From NCBI GenBank assembly GCA_029959085.1, contig JARWIR010000010.1, forward strand, positions 13,599,001-13,663,000: a stretch of 64,000 bases of DNA, written 5' to 3'. The position numbers and the translations under genes are program-made. The stretch comes from Nemophila menziesii (taxonomy: Eukaryota > Streptophyta > Magnoliopsida > Boraginales > Hydrophyllaceae). Every line of letters starts with the position of its first letter. Position 1 is the stretch's first letter. Under the pieces are notes generated by a model. The model worked only from the letters and a program-made list of their open reading frames with translations, did not search any database and had not been told where the DNA came from. Below, one piece after another: positions 30,171-42,598 of the stretch.

Positions 30171-32342
30171 CCTAAAGGTATGTGATTAGTGACTAATTGT
30201 ATATTTTTGTTCATCTAATTATAATATAACTAATACTATGTATTTGCTGCAATTATTCAGGTTGTACTGGAAAAAAAACAATCTATTTGATTATCTACGC
30301 GAATCGTGCTATAAATCGCATGTATTCTTGCAGAATAGCCAAGAACTCATGGATGTTGTAAGTGAGTATATCTTATACGCATTAAGTAGTTCATGGTGTA
30401 TTTTGTTTTGTAATATATCATTTGTAGGTAAAATACCTTCGTACAAAATATATGATCGTAACCGTAAGGGACGAGAAGGAATTATACTGCTTACAATATC
30501 CACAAGTGACATTATACAAACTCTTATGTCAATTTATTTTTTCTAATGCAAGTTCGTTGTCTTAGAACAATAGTTAATTTTATTCATATTCGTAGAATTT
30601 GAAAGTAATCAATGGACGAGGACTGGATAAAAGGAAAACGGTTGGCTAGATGGGATTTTGATCACATGGTAAAGATTTTCATAAATTAAACACTAATAAT
30701 GATCATATTTAAATTATTTACTAATTATCTATTTGTCTTTCAGGTTGTTCAAATTGAAAGATATGTGTATGTTGACTGCCATTTTCTAGAGTTATGAGAT
30801 CTACACACTAATATTAAAACTCTACGATGTACGATTCACACATTTTAATTCCGTTACATATTGATTACCTTTTGTGTTTTAAAGTATTGATTAGTTGTGT
30901 GATAAATTATATACATGTTTAATGATGTATTGGAATTTAATAACCTAAGAATTTTATTAAATTTATATGCAAACTATTTTTTTTTTGGACAGTGATAATA
31001 TATGCAAACTATATCTATTATTTGTGTTATTTTCATATACAAAATATCTATTCTTTTAATTTTTAAATATCTTCTTTCACAATAATTAAAATGGACTATT
31101 AGATAATTATTGTTTCGGAGTGCATTCAGAAATGAGCAATACCTAATATAGTAAAGTTTATCAATTTATGATCATAAATTGTTATTTATACTAATTTTCT
31201 TCTGAGAGCTGTCAAGTAGATTGACATTCCTTAATCTTAATCTGCTAAAAGATGGAGAACATTTTTTGTAAGCGTAAATTTTATTATAATCTATTTTATG
31301 ACCATGCATGTAAAGCAGAAACCATTGTCTATCTTTTCATTAATAAAGTTTGCAAGAAATCGAATTAGTGGTATTAAATCGCATAAATTATATTGGTTGG
31401 AACGGGACGGCCACAAAAGTTATTTTTTAATATAACAATTTTGTTTACGTTTAAAGAACCAAATTTACTTTTTTAATACAATGGAGTTCTTTAATACAAC
31501 TTAACCTCCAAAATGGTGACTATAAATCATTTTTTATGTTGTCCATTCACACATTGATATATCATCCAGTGAATCGGATCGTGTATAACACGTTGGCAAT
31601 TGGTGAGTCCCTACATTTACCCGCTAATCGACATTCGTTCATCAAATTAAATTTAATACCCTGTCCTAATGAACACAAAACACTTCCAAATGACTAAGAA
31701 AAACTTACTGATAGAGGGTTTTCAACCAAGGGGAAAGGCTGATCATAAATAAAGCTATAACCAACTAACCAAGTCGTTAGAAAAAGGGAAAAAAATCAAA
31801 AAAGAACTTTCATGTTTTCTTTGTAAAAGTTCAAACACACTTTATATCATATAATGCATCAGCATGTGTATGGTACAAAAAAACATACAATTTTGGCAAA
31901 TCATTAATCATATTTAAACCTTTTTTGATTTTCTTTTATTTATAACGATAACTTTAGATTAATTTAATAGTTCATGTAATGTAAAGTAGTCCATAATAAA
32001 CAAAGTGTACCTTACACTTTCAATTTATTCTAAGGATTGAGACAATAATATATTATTGCTGATGGAGTACAAAATATTTGAAATTATGGAAGATGAATGC
32101 ATGTGAATAGTTGGAGGAATGTAAATTCTTATAAATATATATTATTTACACAAGTACTTTTTTTTTCCTTCAAATACTATTCCTGATAAGATTGTATTAA
32201 ATAAAATTGTTATAAAATAAACTAAGCATAGACTGAAGTTTGAGAGGCCAACCTTTTAGAACTATGTTAAAATTTAATTTTTCTCACATGAACTAACACG
32301 AGTACTTAATTAGTTCTAAATTAACATTATTTAAACTTAGAA
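30171..32342. other. Unassigned AT-rich region
   Basis: Low-complexity AT-rich DNA with only short accidental frames. It may include the 3' end of the Helitron; a CTAAT at 30544-30548 is a possible but unproven terminus. Confidence 0.4.
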
Positions 32343-32351
32343 TTTACTGAA

Positions 32352-32543
32352 GAGTAATGATATTTGTCACCCTTTTTGTATCACCCTTTTATCACCTCCT
32401 ACGTGTATACCTTACAAGGACCAATGAATTGATTTCTCTATCCTATTTAATTTTTCTCTATATTCTATTCAAGGAAATCAATACATATATATAGAAAGGT
32501 GATAAAAAGGTGACATGAAAAGGGGTGACATATATCATTACTC
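32352..32543. mobile_element. Mutator-type MITE with perfect 9-bp target duplication
   Basis: Inverted ends GAGTAATGATATTTGTCACC and GAGTAATGATATATGTCACC. Nine-base duplications TTTACTGAA at 32343-32351 and 32544-32552 fit a Mutator-type mechanism. It is 192 bp and non-coding. Confidence 0.9.
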
Positions 32544-32884
32544 TTTACTGAACATGTTTGATCTAATCGACAAAGTTTATCGTCTACACATAACAAATAA
32601 CAAATACCTCAAAATCCAGAATAAAAGTAAAATACATTGCAAAAATAAATTGTTACCAATAAACAAATAATGATTATTGATCAAAGTAATTTTTAATACG
32701 GATTGAAATCATAAACCACAGATATTTCCTAAAAAATAATTAGGTAACATTAATATTGAATGACATGTTCCTTTGTCCTTTAAAAATATAACTAATTTTT
32801 TTCCAAACATATTACCATAAATAACAGGTATTTACAAAACCAACTAATTTCCGAAAGAATAGATTCATCCTTAATTAAAACAGC

Positions 32885-33240
32885 TAACCTATCTGGGATA
32901 TCGTGTAGAAGGCACGAGCCAAGCATGTTGTCATGGAGCTTATACTTGGCAACCCAATCGACCACCTTGTTCCTATCTCTACTTATGCAAATGAATATAA
33001 CTACACATTGTTCAGCAACAAATAAATATTCTTACAAAAGTTTCAAATAGTAGGTAAAGAAAAATGCAAATTCTTTTCAAGTGGATGCATAATTTGTTGG
33101 CAGTCGCTCTCTATGATAGCTTTATGATATATTGGAGAATCTTCGAGTTTCTAGACAGACTTTAAGAACACCAAGTGATTCCATTTCCACCGGAGATTCA
33201 GCTGCTAAATCTAACACATTGCATGCTAGCAGTTTTCTTA
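32885..33240 (-). pseudogene. Decayed RNase H-like (RVT_3) fragment
   Basis: Minus-strand reading, interrupted by stops, gives LDLAAESPVEMESLGVLKVC and later ESDCQQIM, the Glu-centred and Asp-centred signatures of the RNase H-like domain found at the 3' end of plant LINEs and related genes. Heavily decayed. Confidence 0.5.
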
Positions 33241-33651
33241 AATGTTTTCCTGAAAACATAAGAAGTAGTTGTTTTACTATTAGCAAATGCAAGATAGCAA
33301 TTTATTTTAATCATGTGATTTGAAGGTAGTATCCATTTTTCTTTCACCTTTTTTGTATTCATAACTAATTTCAGTCACCCTCTAAAACTATTCTTAGAGT
33401 TAATACATAGTATAAAATATACCGTTGCTATTAAGTTATAACTAATTACTGGTCTTTTTGTTTTAATTAAAAGAATATCTTACTCATTGCAATTTTAAGT
33501 CGAACTGATTTTAATTTTGGACAAAGAGAAAAATTGATTTTAATTTTGGACAAAAAAAAAGATTTTAATGGAATTCCCTTTTTTTTTTGGTCGAAATTGC
33601 AATGGATATTTTTAAAAACCGTCTTATATACTGGTACGTACGGAAAAAGTA
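33241..33651. other. Unassigned spacer
   Basis: No feature recognised. Confidence 0.4.

Positions 33652-33704
<53 letters not shown>
33652..33704. repeat. (AAT)n microsatellite
   Basis: About 17 uninterrupted AAT units. Runs of Tyr, Ile or Leu in minus-strand frames here are artefacts of the repeat. Confidence 0.97.
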
Positions 33705-33844
33705 GAAAAAGAGTACATATTGAGTGTGTAATGCTTGCATATTTAACAAACCTGTACACCTCCATTGTTGAAAAATTTCAGAGCTCTGAGAACCAAAGTA
33801 ACTATTTTGCTTATTTGCCATTTCATACACTCACAGCACACATA

Positions 33845-36478
33845 ATGTCTGATCAAGATGAGGTACTCTTTACACACGATTTATATATATAATAATTTTA
33901 AAAAGTTCACTTTTTTTTTCTGATTATTTGTTATCTATAGTGTTTGTTTGCTTTATATGTGAAACATATTTCATATATCAACAATATTAGTTAGAAGAAG
34001 TCCTTTGGTAGTGTGAGTAATGTTTTCTCATTTCATATATATTTCATTTTCAATTCTTTTTTTAATTTTTGTGAAAAAAATTAGTTAGTGGTACCGTAAC
34101 ATAGGTGGGTTTCACTTGTAGTAAGGAATGAGCTTACGTATTGATAAATAATCCATTTTTTTTTTGTGTGATTATCAGTTTATTCGAAAGCTATATAGTG
34201 GGTTTACAAATAGGGACGGCTATTAATCTTGAATGAAATCACATACTAGGCCTTCTTGCCTTGAATCGTTTTTAATTTATTTTTTTTGGATTCTAAACAA
34301 ATACTTGTTAGAAAATAGCGGTTGAGATAGTCTTTTTCTTTGTAGTTAAGTAATTAATGACTATTCATGCTAAAATAATTGAAAAAACTTAATTATGCCA
34401 CCTTAGATTTATTCATTGTTTTGTAATGATTGAGTTTCCTAATCAGTTTAACTATTTTTTTTAGGAATGGTCAGAATACTTTTCACTTGAGAATGGAATC
34501 CTAGTTCCTGTGCAAGACCAAGGAGATTCAAGTAAGTCTTACATTTTTGTAAAAATTTAGATATTTATCTTATAATTTCAAATTTTATGGAAGGTGTTTG
34601 CTATGCGTTTGTTAGCACGGGCTGTGTATCTGCCTTAGACCATCCAGATACGCTATTTTTATACTCTATATTTCATTATACCGTATCAAAATGTATCTAC
34701 TCTATAAATTTGCCGTATCAATTTCCAGTTTTACTCTTTTAGTTACTCTATAATTATATTTTATATTAACTATTTAATTATAATTATAATTTATAATTGT
34801 AATTTATAATTATTTTTTGCAATAACATAAATAAAAATAATAAATTTAATTTTTTTTTTGATTTAAATAAAATTTTAAATAAATTTATTTTATCTTTATT
34901 TATTATAACATTTAATTTTTTTTTATTAAATATAATAAAGAATTGTTTTTATATTTACTTACAATATATATATTATAACATTTGAATTTTTTTATTTAAT
35001 AATTTAATTAAAAATATATATTTAAAAATTTATATGTAGTAATTTTTATTATTGAGATTTAGAAAAAGTAAAAAAAAAAAAGAACATGGCTACCTTTTAT
35101 TTAATCTTTTACAATTTTTATATATAAAAAAAAAAAATCTTTACCGTATGAATAGTAATGCGCTAGAAGTAGCGCATAGAGAGGGAGATATGCCGTGTGA
35201 GTTGTGTAGGTCCCATAATTTAGAGTAGTTGCTGGAGTGCTCATTTGGCTCATAAACGGCATGTTTTACTTTTTTTTTCCGTATATTATCATTTACCGCA
35301 ACTGATGGAGATGGTCTTACATAAAAGGCAATATGGTGACACTCTGTTAACCTTGTCTGTTCAAGAGCTGATAGACAATTTACACAATGTATAAAAACCA
35401 AAGAATCCAAATGAAGGTACAAATAGATGTTATTTGAATAGCACAAGTAATGCATTTCATTATATTTGGAGCAAAGGAATATGCTTAGAACAAGATTATG
35501 CGTATGAAGCTAGTAGAAACGAACCAAAAGAAACCCAACATGTAAGTTTAAATACTACAATACATCTTATTTTGGTCTATAATATCATTATTTCATAGAC
35601 TGATACATAGTTTAAACTTATAGCTCAGGAAAATGAGAATCAATGGATGTTTTTCCGTGAAAGAAAAGAATCTGAGCGAGGAGCAGATAAATGAACTACT
35701 TAAATATCAACCAATAGCAGGAGCGGTGCCCTTTTGCAAAAGTTTAAAGGCTTATACAGGGGTAATGGTTCTTTCACTATTTAAAGCCAAGCATGACATT
35801 TGATTAGTTAGTTTCAATTTTAAAAAGATGAAATGTACCTCTGTTTGTTTAATCTCAGCAGATTCTTCTTCCACCAACATAGCATTTAGGAAATATGCTT
35901 AGCTCTTTTTTGCATGTAGATCAAAATAAGAATGTAGCATGTGTTTTACAACAAATATCTGTAGTTTTCTTATTTGGATAGATGAAAATTGAATGATGAT
36001 AGTTCTTTTTTAGAGCTTGCAACAACTTGGATAAGATTTAAAAACCAATTAGTTTTTCTGTTTGTTAAAATCCAGGATGGAATCTATATGGGCCCGGAAG
36101 GACTTAACGATGTGGTCAGGGGCAAGCATGCTGTCCAAATTATTGGATACGGAATAAAAAATAACATCAAAGTGTATATCATATTAAACTCTTGGGGAGA
36201 AGGTTGGGGTAAGAATGGTATTGGGATTATTAGAAGAGATTTGGTGACCGATTTGTGTTACCCACATGGTGTAACTTTGGATGAAGATAATATCTATGGT
36301 AGAAAAAGCCTTGGTGCTCTAGAAGTAGAAAATCGCAAATATAGTGGTTACTCCAAGAAGAGCAACAATTCATCTAGTTCTAGCTCTTCCTCAAAGGCCA
36401 TTGATAAGAAGGCATCTCATATGAGTCAGGGTAAAGAAAGAAACACAAGAAAACAACATGCATCTAATAATCATCTTG
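33845..36478 (+). pseudogene. Papain-like (C1A) cysteine protease, MITE-disrupted
   Basis: Exons: 33845-33862 (MSDQDE), 34465-34531, 34594-34637 plus 35320-35541, 35624-35761 and 36076 to about 36478. All junctions have AG/GT borders and keep frame. There is no signal peptide or I29 prodomain: the frame begins a few residues before the mature-like VPVQDQGDS. The catalytic triad is visible: Cys in SVCYAF (Tyr replaces the usual Trp), His in GKHAVQIIGYG and Asn in LNSWGEGWG. A Ser-rich tail follows the domain. It is broken by a TAA after LIDNLHNV (near 35389) and by a 679-bp MITE inside exon 3, so it is dead unless both are bypassed. The arginyl-tRNA synthetase exons begin about 100 bases downstream on the same strand. 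Confidence 0.75.
34638..35316. mobile_element. PIF/Harbinger-type MITE inside a protease exon
   Basis: Ends GACCATCCAGATACGC and the reverse complement of GACCATCTCCATCAGTTGC. Flanked by TTA on both sides (34635-34637 and 35317-35319), the usual PIF/Harbinger duplication. AT-rich interior, no coding. Excising it with one TTA restores the protease exon exactly. Confidence 0.8.
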
Positions 36479-36575
36479 TATGTCTTGAAATATCACATGG
36501 GGTAATATATTATCAAAATGAAGGCTTAAGTGTTTAATATATACTGATCTTACGAATAATTTGATAAATGAACAG

Positions 36576-38423
36576 AGTGTTGCGACTGGTTCAAAAGGTG
36601 TAATTGGACGGCCATCATATTTCGATGCTCTGGTTCTAGGAGAAGATGGAAAGAGATTCATCACTGCAAGCACTAAAGCTGACAAATTAGTTGATCTTTT
36701 TTATCAAGCAACAGCACAAAGCAATATTGCTTGCTTTTGTCATAGTGGCACATTCTTTATATATCACGGCCACAAATGTGAATATTGGATTTAATTTTTA
36801 TTAGGTAAGGGTGAAGAATGGTTAGAGGAGGAGCTTGAGCAAACTGTGGAGGCCGTTGGGTATGGGGCTGTGAAGTGAGTTCCATGCATTTGTCTGTTGA
36901 TCAAAATGATAGTTAAATATTCAATTTTTCTCTTTTAATTTGCATTTTGGTCCCTTAAGTTCTATTTTGTTGTATGTCAGATATACTGACTTAGAGAAGA
37001 GCACTACAAACGTTGACCAAATGCTACAGGATAAGGTACATTTATATCCTGTTTTTAAATTTATAAATTTGATTGAACTTCTTAAAGAACTTTCATGTCC
37101 TTTCATCTTGTCTATTGATGTTCTAGATTGCAAGTCTGTTATGTCCAGTAATATACTTATAACAATAGTTATTCTTCCCACTTTCTTTTAAGACTTCTAG
37201 AGTCACCTTCATTAGTTTACTCTATTTGGTGAATTTAACATTCTTTTAAATATTGTATATAGCATTGAGATAGTACTTTACATTTCTGTCAAACTAGGTA
37301 AACACTGCTGTTTATTTGTTGTATACACATGCTCGGATTTGGTCAAGTACCAGAAAATCAGGTCGTGATAGTGATGGACTAAAGAAGGTACATTCTGCAA
37401 AAACTCTTGGCATGGAGTTAACATTGAGTACATACTGGTACTTGCATACTAACATTGAAACAGGTTGGGAGTCTTGGGACCATCAAGTTGGATCATCCTT
37501 GTGAACGAGTGCTTGGATTGCATTTGCTCCAGTTTGCTGAGGTAAATTGAACTATTGTTGTTTCTTCTTTTGATTTGCATTTTTGCCATTTCTAACTTAC
37601 AATTTTTATTTCGGGTCCTTTGTGCTTGGACTTTGATTTTGCAGATTGTGGAAGAAGCATGCATCAATTTGTTATATGACTATCTGTCCAATATATCTGA
37701 AGAGTTCACAAGATTCTATACCAACTGTCAGGTATATACCTAAATAAAAGTGTTAAGAATGTGATAATCGAAAAAAAAACAAATTAAGTCAAATAAATCT
37801 ATTTGCTTAACTGCTGATAAAAAAAAAATCTATTTGCCTAACTAATTACTTGGTGCTTTTAAGCTTGTTGTTACTGGTATGTAATTAGATTTTACAAAAA
37901 TATTGATTGAAAAAAATAGCCTTGCTTGATGTCTGTGAGGAGTTCATGACGAATCAATAGTCTACTACTTATATATTCGATTGAATTCTCTAGGATTATT
38001 TATTCTATTGATTACAATATATTCCGAAGCTTATATCCGAATGATGAATTGCACATGTGTTGTGTTTATTGATGTAGTAGATCCAATAACTTTGTTTTAT
38101 TTATGCATTTTCAAGTTCGACCAAGATATAGCTATTTTTTTTTGTCTATATAATGGTTTAGAACTAGAAGTGAAAAAATATTAAGTTGCCAAATATTGAA
38201 ATTCTAATGCCCTTCCTTTTACTTGTTTTTACTTGGTCTTTTTTTGTGTAAGCTTTTATATATATAGGTGGGTGCGTCCGTAATAACTTCATTGTTTTGA
38301 TGATATTTTTAGGTGGTGGGGTCACCTGAGGAGTCAACACGACTCTTACTATGCGATGCTACTGCTTTTATAATGAGCAAGTGTTTCCAATTGCTAGGGA
38401 TCACTCCTCTATATAAGATATAG
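36576..38423 (+). pseudogene. Arginyl-tRNA synthetase, C-terminal exons only
   Basis: ArgRS charges tRNA-Arg. Seven exons: 36576 to about 36725 (...LVLGEDGKRF...STKADKLVDLF), 36805-36874 (KGEEWLEEELEQTVEAVGYG), 36981-37035 (YTDLEKSTTN), 37298-37387 (NTAVYLLYTHARIW), 37464-37541 (ERVLGLHLLQFAE), 37645-37731 (EEACINLLYDYLSN...FYTNCQ) and 38313-38423 (PEESTRLLLCDATAF...LLGITPLYK), ending at TAG. They cover the end of the catalytic domain and the DALR anticodon-binding domain. All frames are open and splice borders are good, except the first exon's 3' end, which is unclear. The HIGH-containing N-terminal half is missing; in its place, upstream on the same strand, is the cysteine protease pseudogene. 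It cannot be an active synthetase. Confidence 0.8.
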
Positions 38424-38608
38424 AACAGTGTCACTTAATACATTTTTCAAATTGTGAGAGTTGAGCAAAAAAGTAGCAGCTACAATCTTGGATCATTTTT
38501 GTATTAGTTAAACTGTCTCGTCTCCTTTTTATTATGTCACAAAAGATGATTGATACATATTTTTGAATATTACCTCTACTGATAATTAGGTTAAATAAGA
38601 AAGATGTA
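38424..38608. other. Spacer downstream of ArgRS fragment
   Basis: May include the original 3' UTR. Nothing else recognised. Confidence 0.3.
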
Positions 38609-38616
38609 TCTAGAAT

Positions 38617-39001
38617 TAGGGTGGTAAATGAATCGAATCGAATACTAGATATGCAAGACTAGTTGATAAAATTTACGAGTCGAGTTGAGCCGAGCTCAAA
38701 TTTTAACAAGTTGAGCCAAATTTTTTAAAGCTTGTTTGTTAACATATCGAAAGAGTTTTTTCGAATCGAACTCGAATTATTAATGAATAATTTATTTTTT
38801 AGGTTTAATAATATATTTAGTGATAACTAAAACATTAATTTACATATTATAAATATTAACGAGTTCGAACGAACTCGTTGTTTTAACGAACGAATTCGAA
38901 AAAAACTTTCGCTCGTTAATATAAACGAACGAGTTCGAGCGAGCTTTATTTCGAGTCTAGCTCAATCTGCTTGCGAGCGACTTGGTTCGTTTACAGGCCT
39001 A
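38617..39001. mobile_element. hAT-type MITE with CGAAC/GTTCG-rich interior
   Basis: Left end TAGGGTGGTAAATGAATCG; right end GGTTCGTTTACAGGCCTA. The 8-base flanks TCTAGAAT and TTCAGAAT match at 6 of 8 positions. The interior is packed with GAACGA / TCGTTC palindromic words. Confidence 0.65.
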
Positions 39002-39406
39002 TTCAGAATATTGAAAAGAGTGCTCCATTTGATAATATTAGTTTACTTTATAGTGTGTTTTTATTGCGATATAGAAGAGGAGAAAAATAAGAGATTTTTG
39101 TTCGAAGACCTTGTTGGAATTAAACCTTGATGTACATTTGGCTTTTGGTTTATTTTGTTGTTGTGGAGAGTTAGATCTCGCCGAGAAGATGAGAGAAAAA
39201 AGAAAAGAGAAAGATAGACAATTATTTTTTGTCAAATTAAAAGATTAAGTACAAACATAATGGAGAAATCTAAAGGAACCAAGAATAGAATAATCTTTCC
39301 ATCCACGTCAATCAATCCCCTTTCGCGAACATCTTGCAAATGCATCAGCCACGTTATTAAATTCTCAATTGACATATCCCACCTTCCAAAGAGGAAATTT
39401 GCTTAG

Positions 39407-40234
39407 CTAGTTTTTCATTTCGGCAAAGAACGGATAAATTTGCCAAGGAAGATCTGAGCTTCTGGAAATACCTTGAACCAATTCAAGGTTAGCGGAGCAA
39501 AAAGTAATACTCCGTAAGCTGAGAGAAGCAGCTCTTCTCATGGAGAAAAGAACTGCCCAACATTCACCTTCCAAAGGACTTTTCACTAAACCTCTTAAAG
39601 CTATTTTATGTATAATATTACCTTCCTTGTTCACAGCCACTGAAGCTATTCCTAAAGGTTCCCAATCTTTAGTGAAGGATGCATCACAAATCCAAACTAA
39701 ATCAGACTCATCCTCCAAAAGTGGTTTATCAGCCAAATTCGGACACCTGTGGTTCACCAGAGATCGCACATCAGAACTGTCACTGTCTCTAGGCCTAAAT
39801 AATTCATACATACATTTATGCTCAGTATGAAAAATATCCTTCATGATCCACCGTTTCCTTTCGTGAAAGCTTTTCATTCGAGCTTTTCATATGTTCCAGC
39901 ATATAAGAAGAACGTAAGATGTGACTTCCAAGCGGTCCCACCTATTCTTTGTAAAAAAATTGATGGTATCGATGAATCAATTACCTAATTCGTAATATGC
40001 GTTTTTATCAATTTTAATTTACATTTTAGAATTTGCCCAAATCGTCATACTCAAGGGACATTTAAGAAAAATATAAGCAATATCTTCAGTTCCTGATTCA
40101 CTACATTCACATTGATCATCTTTCACACATTTCCTTGATTTAAGGTTTCTATTTAGAGGAATTTCCCCATTACAAATTTTCCAACCAAATGCTCTATCTT
40201 TATTTGGAACGTTCGAATCCCAAATCAATTCCAA
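39407..40234 (-). pseudogene. LINE 3' remnant: zf-RVT and RNase H-like domains
   Basis: On the minus strand, 40234-40019 reads LIWDSNVPNKDRAFGWKIC, then IPLNRNLKSRKC and LKCPLSMTIW, the zinc-binding domain that follows RT in plant non-LTR elements (PF13966). Downstream, 39877-39407 is open for 156 codons: LVWICDASF, GIASVAVNKEG, PLEGECWAVLFSMRRA and SANLELVQGI, an RNase H-like RVT_3 domain (PF13456). Asp of CDAS and Glu of EGECWA are kept, but the third acidic position (usually SDC) reads SAN. The two parts are in different frames and no RT precedes them, so this is a truncated copy. Confidence 0.75.
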
Positions 40235-40239
40235 AGTTA

Positions 40240-40544
40240 TCGATTATTAGCTTCACCTTGTTTAAAGGTTTGGGCTTCTCTTGAAATATCGATATCAATA
40301 AGTTCATGATAACCCGACTTTGTCGAATAGATTTTGTCCTTTGTGTATGGCCAAATTAATTTATCTTCTTCATTAAGAAGCATAACAGGGGTCTTGATAA
40401 TTTCACTAACAATATTAGGCGGAAAAAAATTGTCTCAGACGATTTATAGTGAAGAAAATGTTGATAATAGTGAAGAGAAAAAAGAAAATGTTGATAATAG
40501 TGAAGAGGAGAGAGAGAAAAAGTTTGATAAAATATAATGAGCAA
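40240..40544. other. Unassigned spacer with GAAAATGTTGATAATAGTGAAGA duplication
   Basis: A 27-base unit ending in GATAATAGTGAAGA occurs twice in tandem near 40455-40508. Otherwise nothing recognised. Confidence 0.5.
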
Positions 40545-41060
40545 ACTCTATATTTAGGTCATTCCTTATAGTCTAAGAATAATTGTAGGTCAATGTTTAA
40601 CATTTTAGGCCAAGTGTGTTTAAAATGACTATTTTTATGTCATTTTATTATTTTCATGAGATATTTTGCAAATTTTAAAGATAATATGCGCATTTGAAAT
40701 AAACTATATCTTTATTTAGCCATATTAAAAACTAGGAAATCGGTTGTGTCCAACTTGTTCTTAAAATATATGAAATATCTCACGAAATTAGTGAAATAGC
40801 CTAAAATGATTGTTTCAAGTGCCCGTTTGGAAGTGCTTTTTTGAAAAAGCACTTAAAAGTGCTTCTAACATTTAAAGAGTTTTTTTATCCTGAAAAATAC
40901 TTTTATGTTGAGAAAAGCACTTAAAATAATTTTAGATATCAAAATTATTTTTAATATTTTTTGTAAATTTTAAATTTTATTCTAAAAGTGTTTTTTTGCT
41001 CTAAAATAAGCACTTCCAAACGAGCCCTTGGTATTTTTGAAACGTTTGTCCTAAAAAGGA
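40545..41060. mobile_element. TTTTAGGCC-type long-inverted-repeat element, copy 1 (decayed)
   Basis: Core words TTTCATGAGATATTTT, AATAAACTATAT and GAAATATCTCACGAAATTAG are shared, in the same order, with the better preserved copy at 42599-42970. The terminal inverted repeats are degenerate. A second MITE is nested at 40819-41027. Confidence 0.6.
40819..41027. mobile_element. Nested MITE with CGTTTGGAAGTGCTT termini
   Basis: Inverted ends GCCCGTTTGGAAGTGCTTTT and the reverse complement of GGGCTCGTTTGGAAGTGCTT. AAAAGCACTT words in the interior. Target duplication not clear. Confidence 0.7.
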
Positions 41061-41429
41061 ATTTAGTTCAAATATAAACTAATATTCTATGTAATAAATG
41101 TAAAATAAGAATTGACCGGCTTAAAATAAAGTTAGAAGGAGATGAGGAAATATTAGGTAGGAGAGGATTCGTCCCATTTGGTGAGCCAACGAACATTTCA
41201 AATTGAGTGTAGCCTTTTTTTGGGTAAAATGAATTCTATTTAAACATTGGTAAAATCGTAACAAAAAATGCTATCATAGTATTAAAAGAGAACCTATCTC
41301 TAAACTAGGGCTCTTTTGGATTTTTTAGCCCAAATTTACTTTATTAGTTCACTAAGTAAAGCTTGTGTCAGAAGACACTAATAAAAAATATGTTCTTTTG
41401 ACAGAATCGAACCCAGGTTCTCTAGATGA
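41061..41429. other. Unassigned spacer
   Basis: No feature recognised. Confidence 0.4.
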
Positions 41430-41575
41430 AAGTCAAGGTTGAGGTTAAGGTTTTTCTTTTTTTTGCTCGTTCAGGTTAAGGTTACGGTTAAGGTTGAGTT
41501 TACGGTTAAGATTATGGTTGAGGTTAAGGTTGAGGTTAAGGTTAAGGTTAAGGTTAAGGTTAAGTTTAGGATTAA
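41430..41575. repeat. GGTTAA-type hexamer minisatellite
   Basis: Imperfect then near-perfect tandem (AAGGTT)n with GAGGTT and TACGGTT variants. It is not the usual plant telomere unit TTTAGGG. Confidence 0.85.
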
Positions 41576-42084
41576 ACGTTTAAGATTCAAGGTTACAGTT
41601 TAATAACATTTAAGGTTTAAGGTGGAATAGCAGCGCGATGAATCTTCATCTAGTTAAGGTTACTAGTTAAGGTTAGTGGAGTGTAGTCAGCATGGATCGA
41701 ATACGGGATCTTTAGATCTATAGCAGAGTGATTTAAGGTTTAAAGAGTAATCTGAATCGTCTTTTATGTAGAGTGTCAGGGCCATCAAAAAAGTGTAATA
41801 TGTATTGTAGATCTTTAAACAAATTAGTTAATGGTTATAAGTTTAAGTTTTAAACATCATGGTTCATGGAAAAAAATGTTTGTTCCATCAATAGGAATCT
41901 ATCCCCAGTCCCCTGGATAAAAGTTAGATATCTAACCATTGGGACGACAAAAGTTTAGAGGATAGTAGTCGGCAAGAATTGAACACCGGACCTTTATATT
42001 AATATTGGAGTTATTTGAGGGTCTCAGTACAATCCTAATCGTCTTATATCTAACAAATTCAGATTGTTAAAAAAAATGTGTACC

Positions 42085-42086
<2 letters not shown>
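41576..42086. other. Unassigned spacer with further scattered TTAAGGTT words
   Basis: Contains decayed TTAAGGTT copies to about 41760. No gene recognised. Confidence 0.4.
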
Positions 42087-42141
<55 letters not shown>

Positions 42142-42158
42142 ATGTGTGTGTGTGTGTA
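42087..42158. repeat. (TA)n(TG)n compound microsatellite
   Basis: About 17 TA units followed by TG units interrupted once by TATG. Confidence 0.97.
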
Positions 42159-42598
42159 AGGGGTATGAAAAGGGGTTGAGATCGCTCACCTCCGGCCAAT
42201 CCTCGACGGATGATTCAATTTCATAAACGTTAGTCCATGAGAAGAGTTTCCTTCACAATTACCTCTGTTCACAATCAACGTTCTCCGGAGACATATGAAA
42301 CTTTCATTCTCTCTCTCCTCAAGCACCAAAAAGGAATCCAAAAGGAAAGAGCTCGAATTAAACGATCCAAATTCGAACTAGACTGACGGTTTACAGCTCC
42401 GGTGAAGAGCTCATCGAGGTAGCTATCTTATTTTACCTTAATTAAGTTATTAATTACCTTTGAAATTATCTCCTTCAATTGCTTTGATTTGAGCTCCGGT
42501 AAAGAACTCCTTGAATGTTTGAAATCTTTATTTTATGAATTAAGATCTGATCTCTGATGAATAAGTCCTTGAATGTTTAAAAGGTTTATATTATGATG
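42159..42598. other. Unassigned spacer
   Basis: Contains two related GAGCTCCGGT(A/G)AAGA segments near 42394-42411 and 42490-42507, followed by similar text. No domain recognised. Confidence 0.4.

Noticed and set aside
33467..33830. Minus-strand frames with long Tyr, Ile or Leu runs
   Set aside because: Direct translation of the (AAT)n microsatellite.
36921..37191. Frames on both strands between ArgRS exons
   Set aside because: They combine exon and intron sequence; the exon model with AG/GT borders explains the coding signal better.
41430..41575. Interstitial telomere
   Set aside because: The unit is GGTTAA, not the TTTAGGG expected in most plants.
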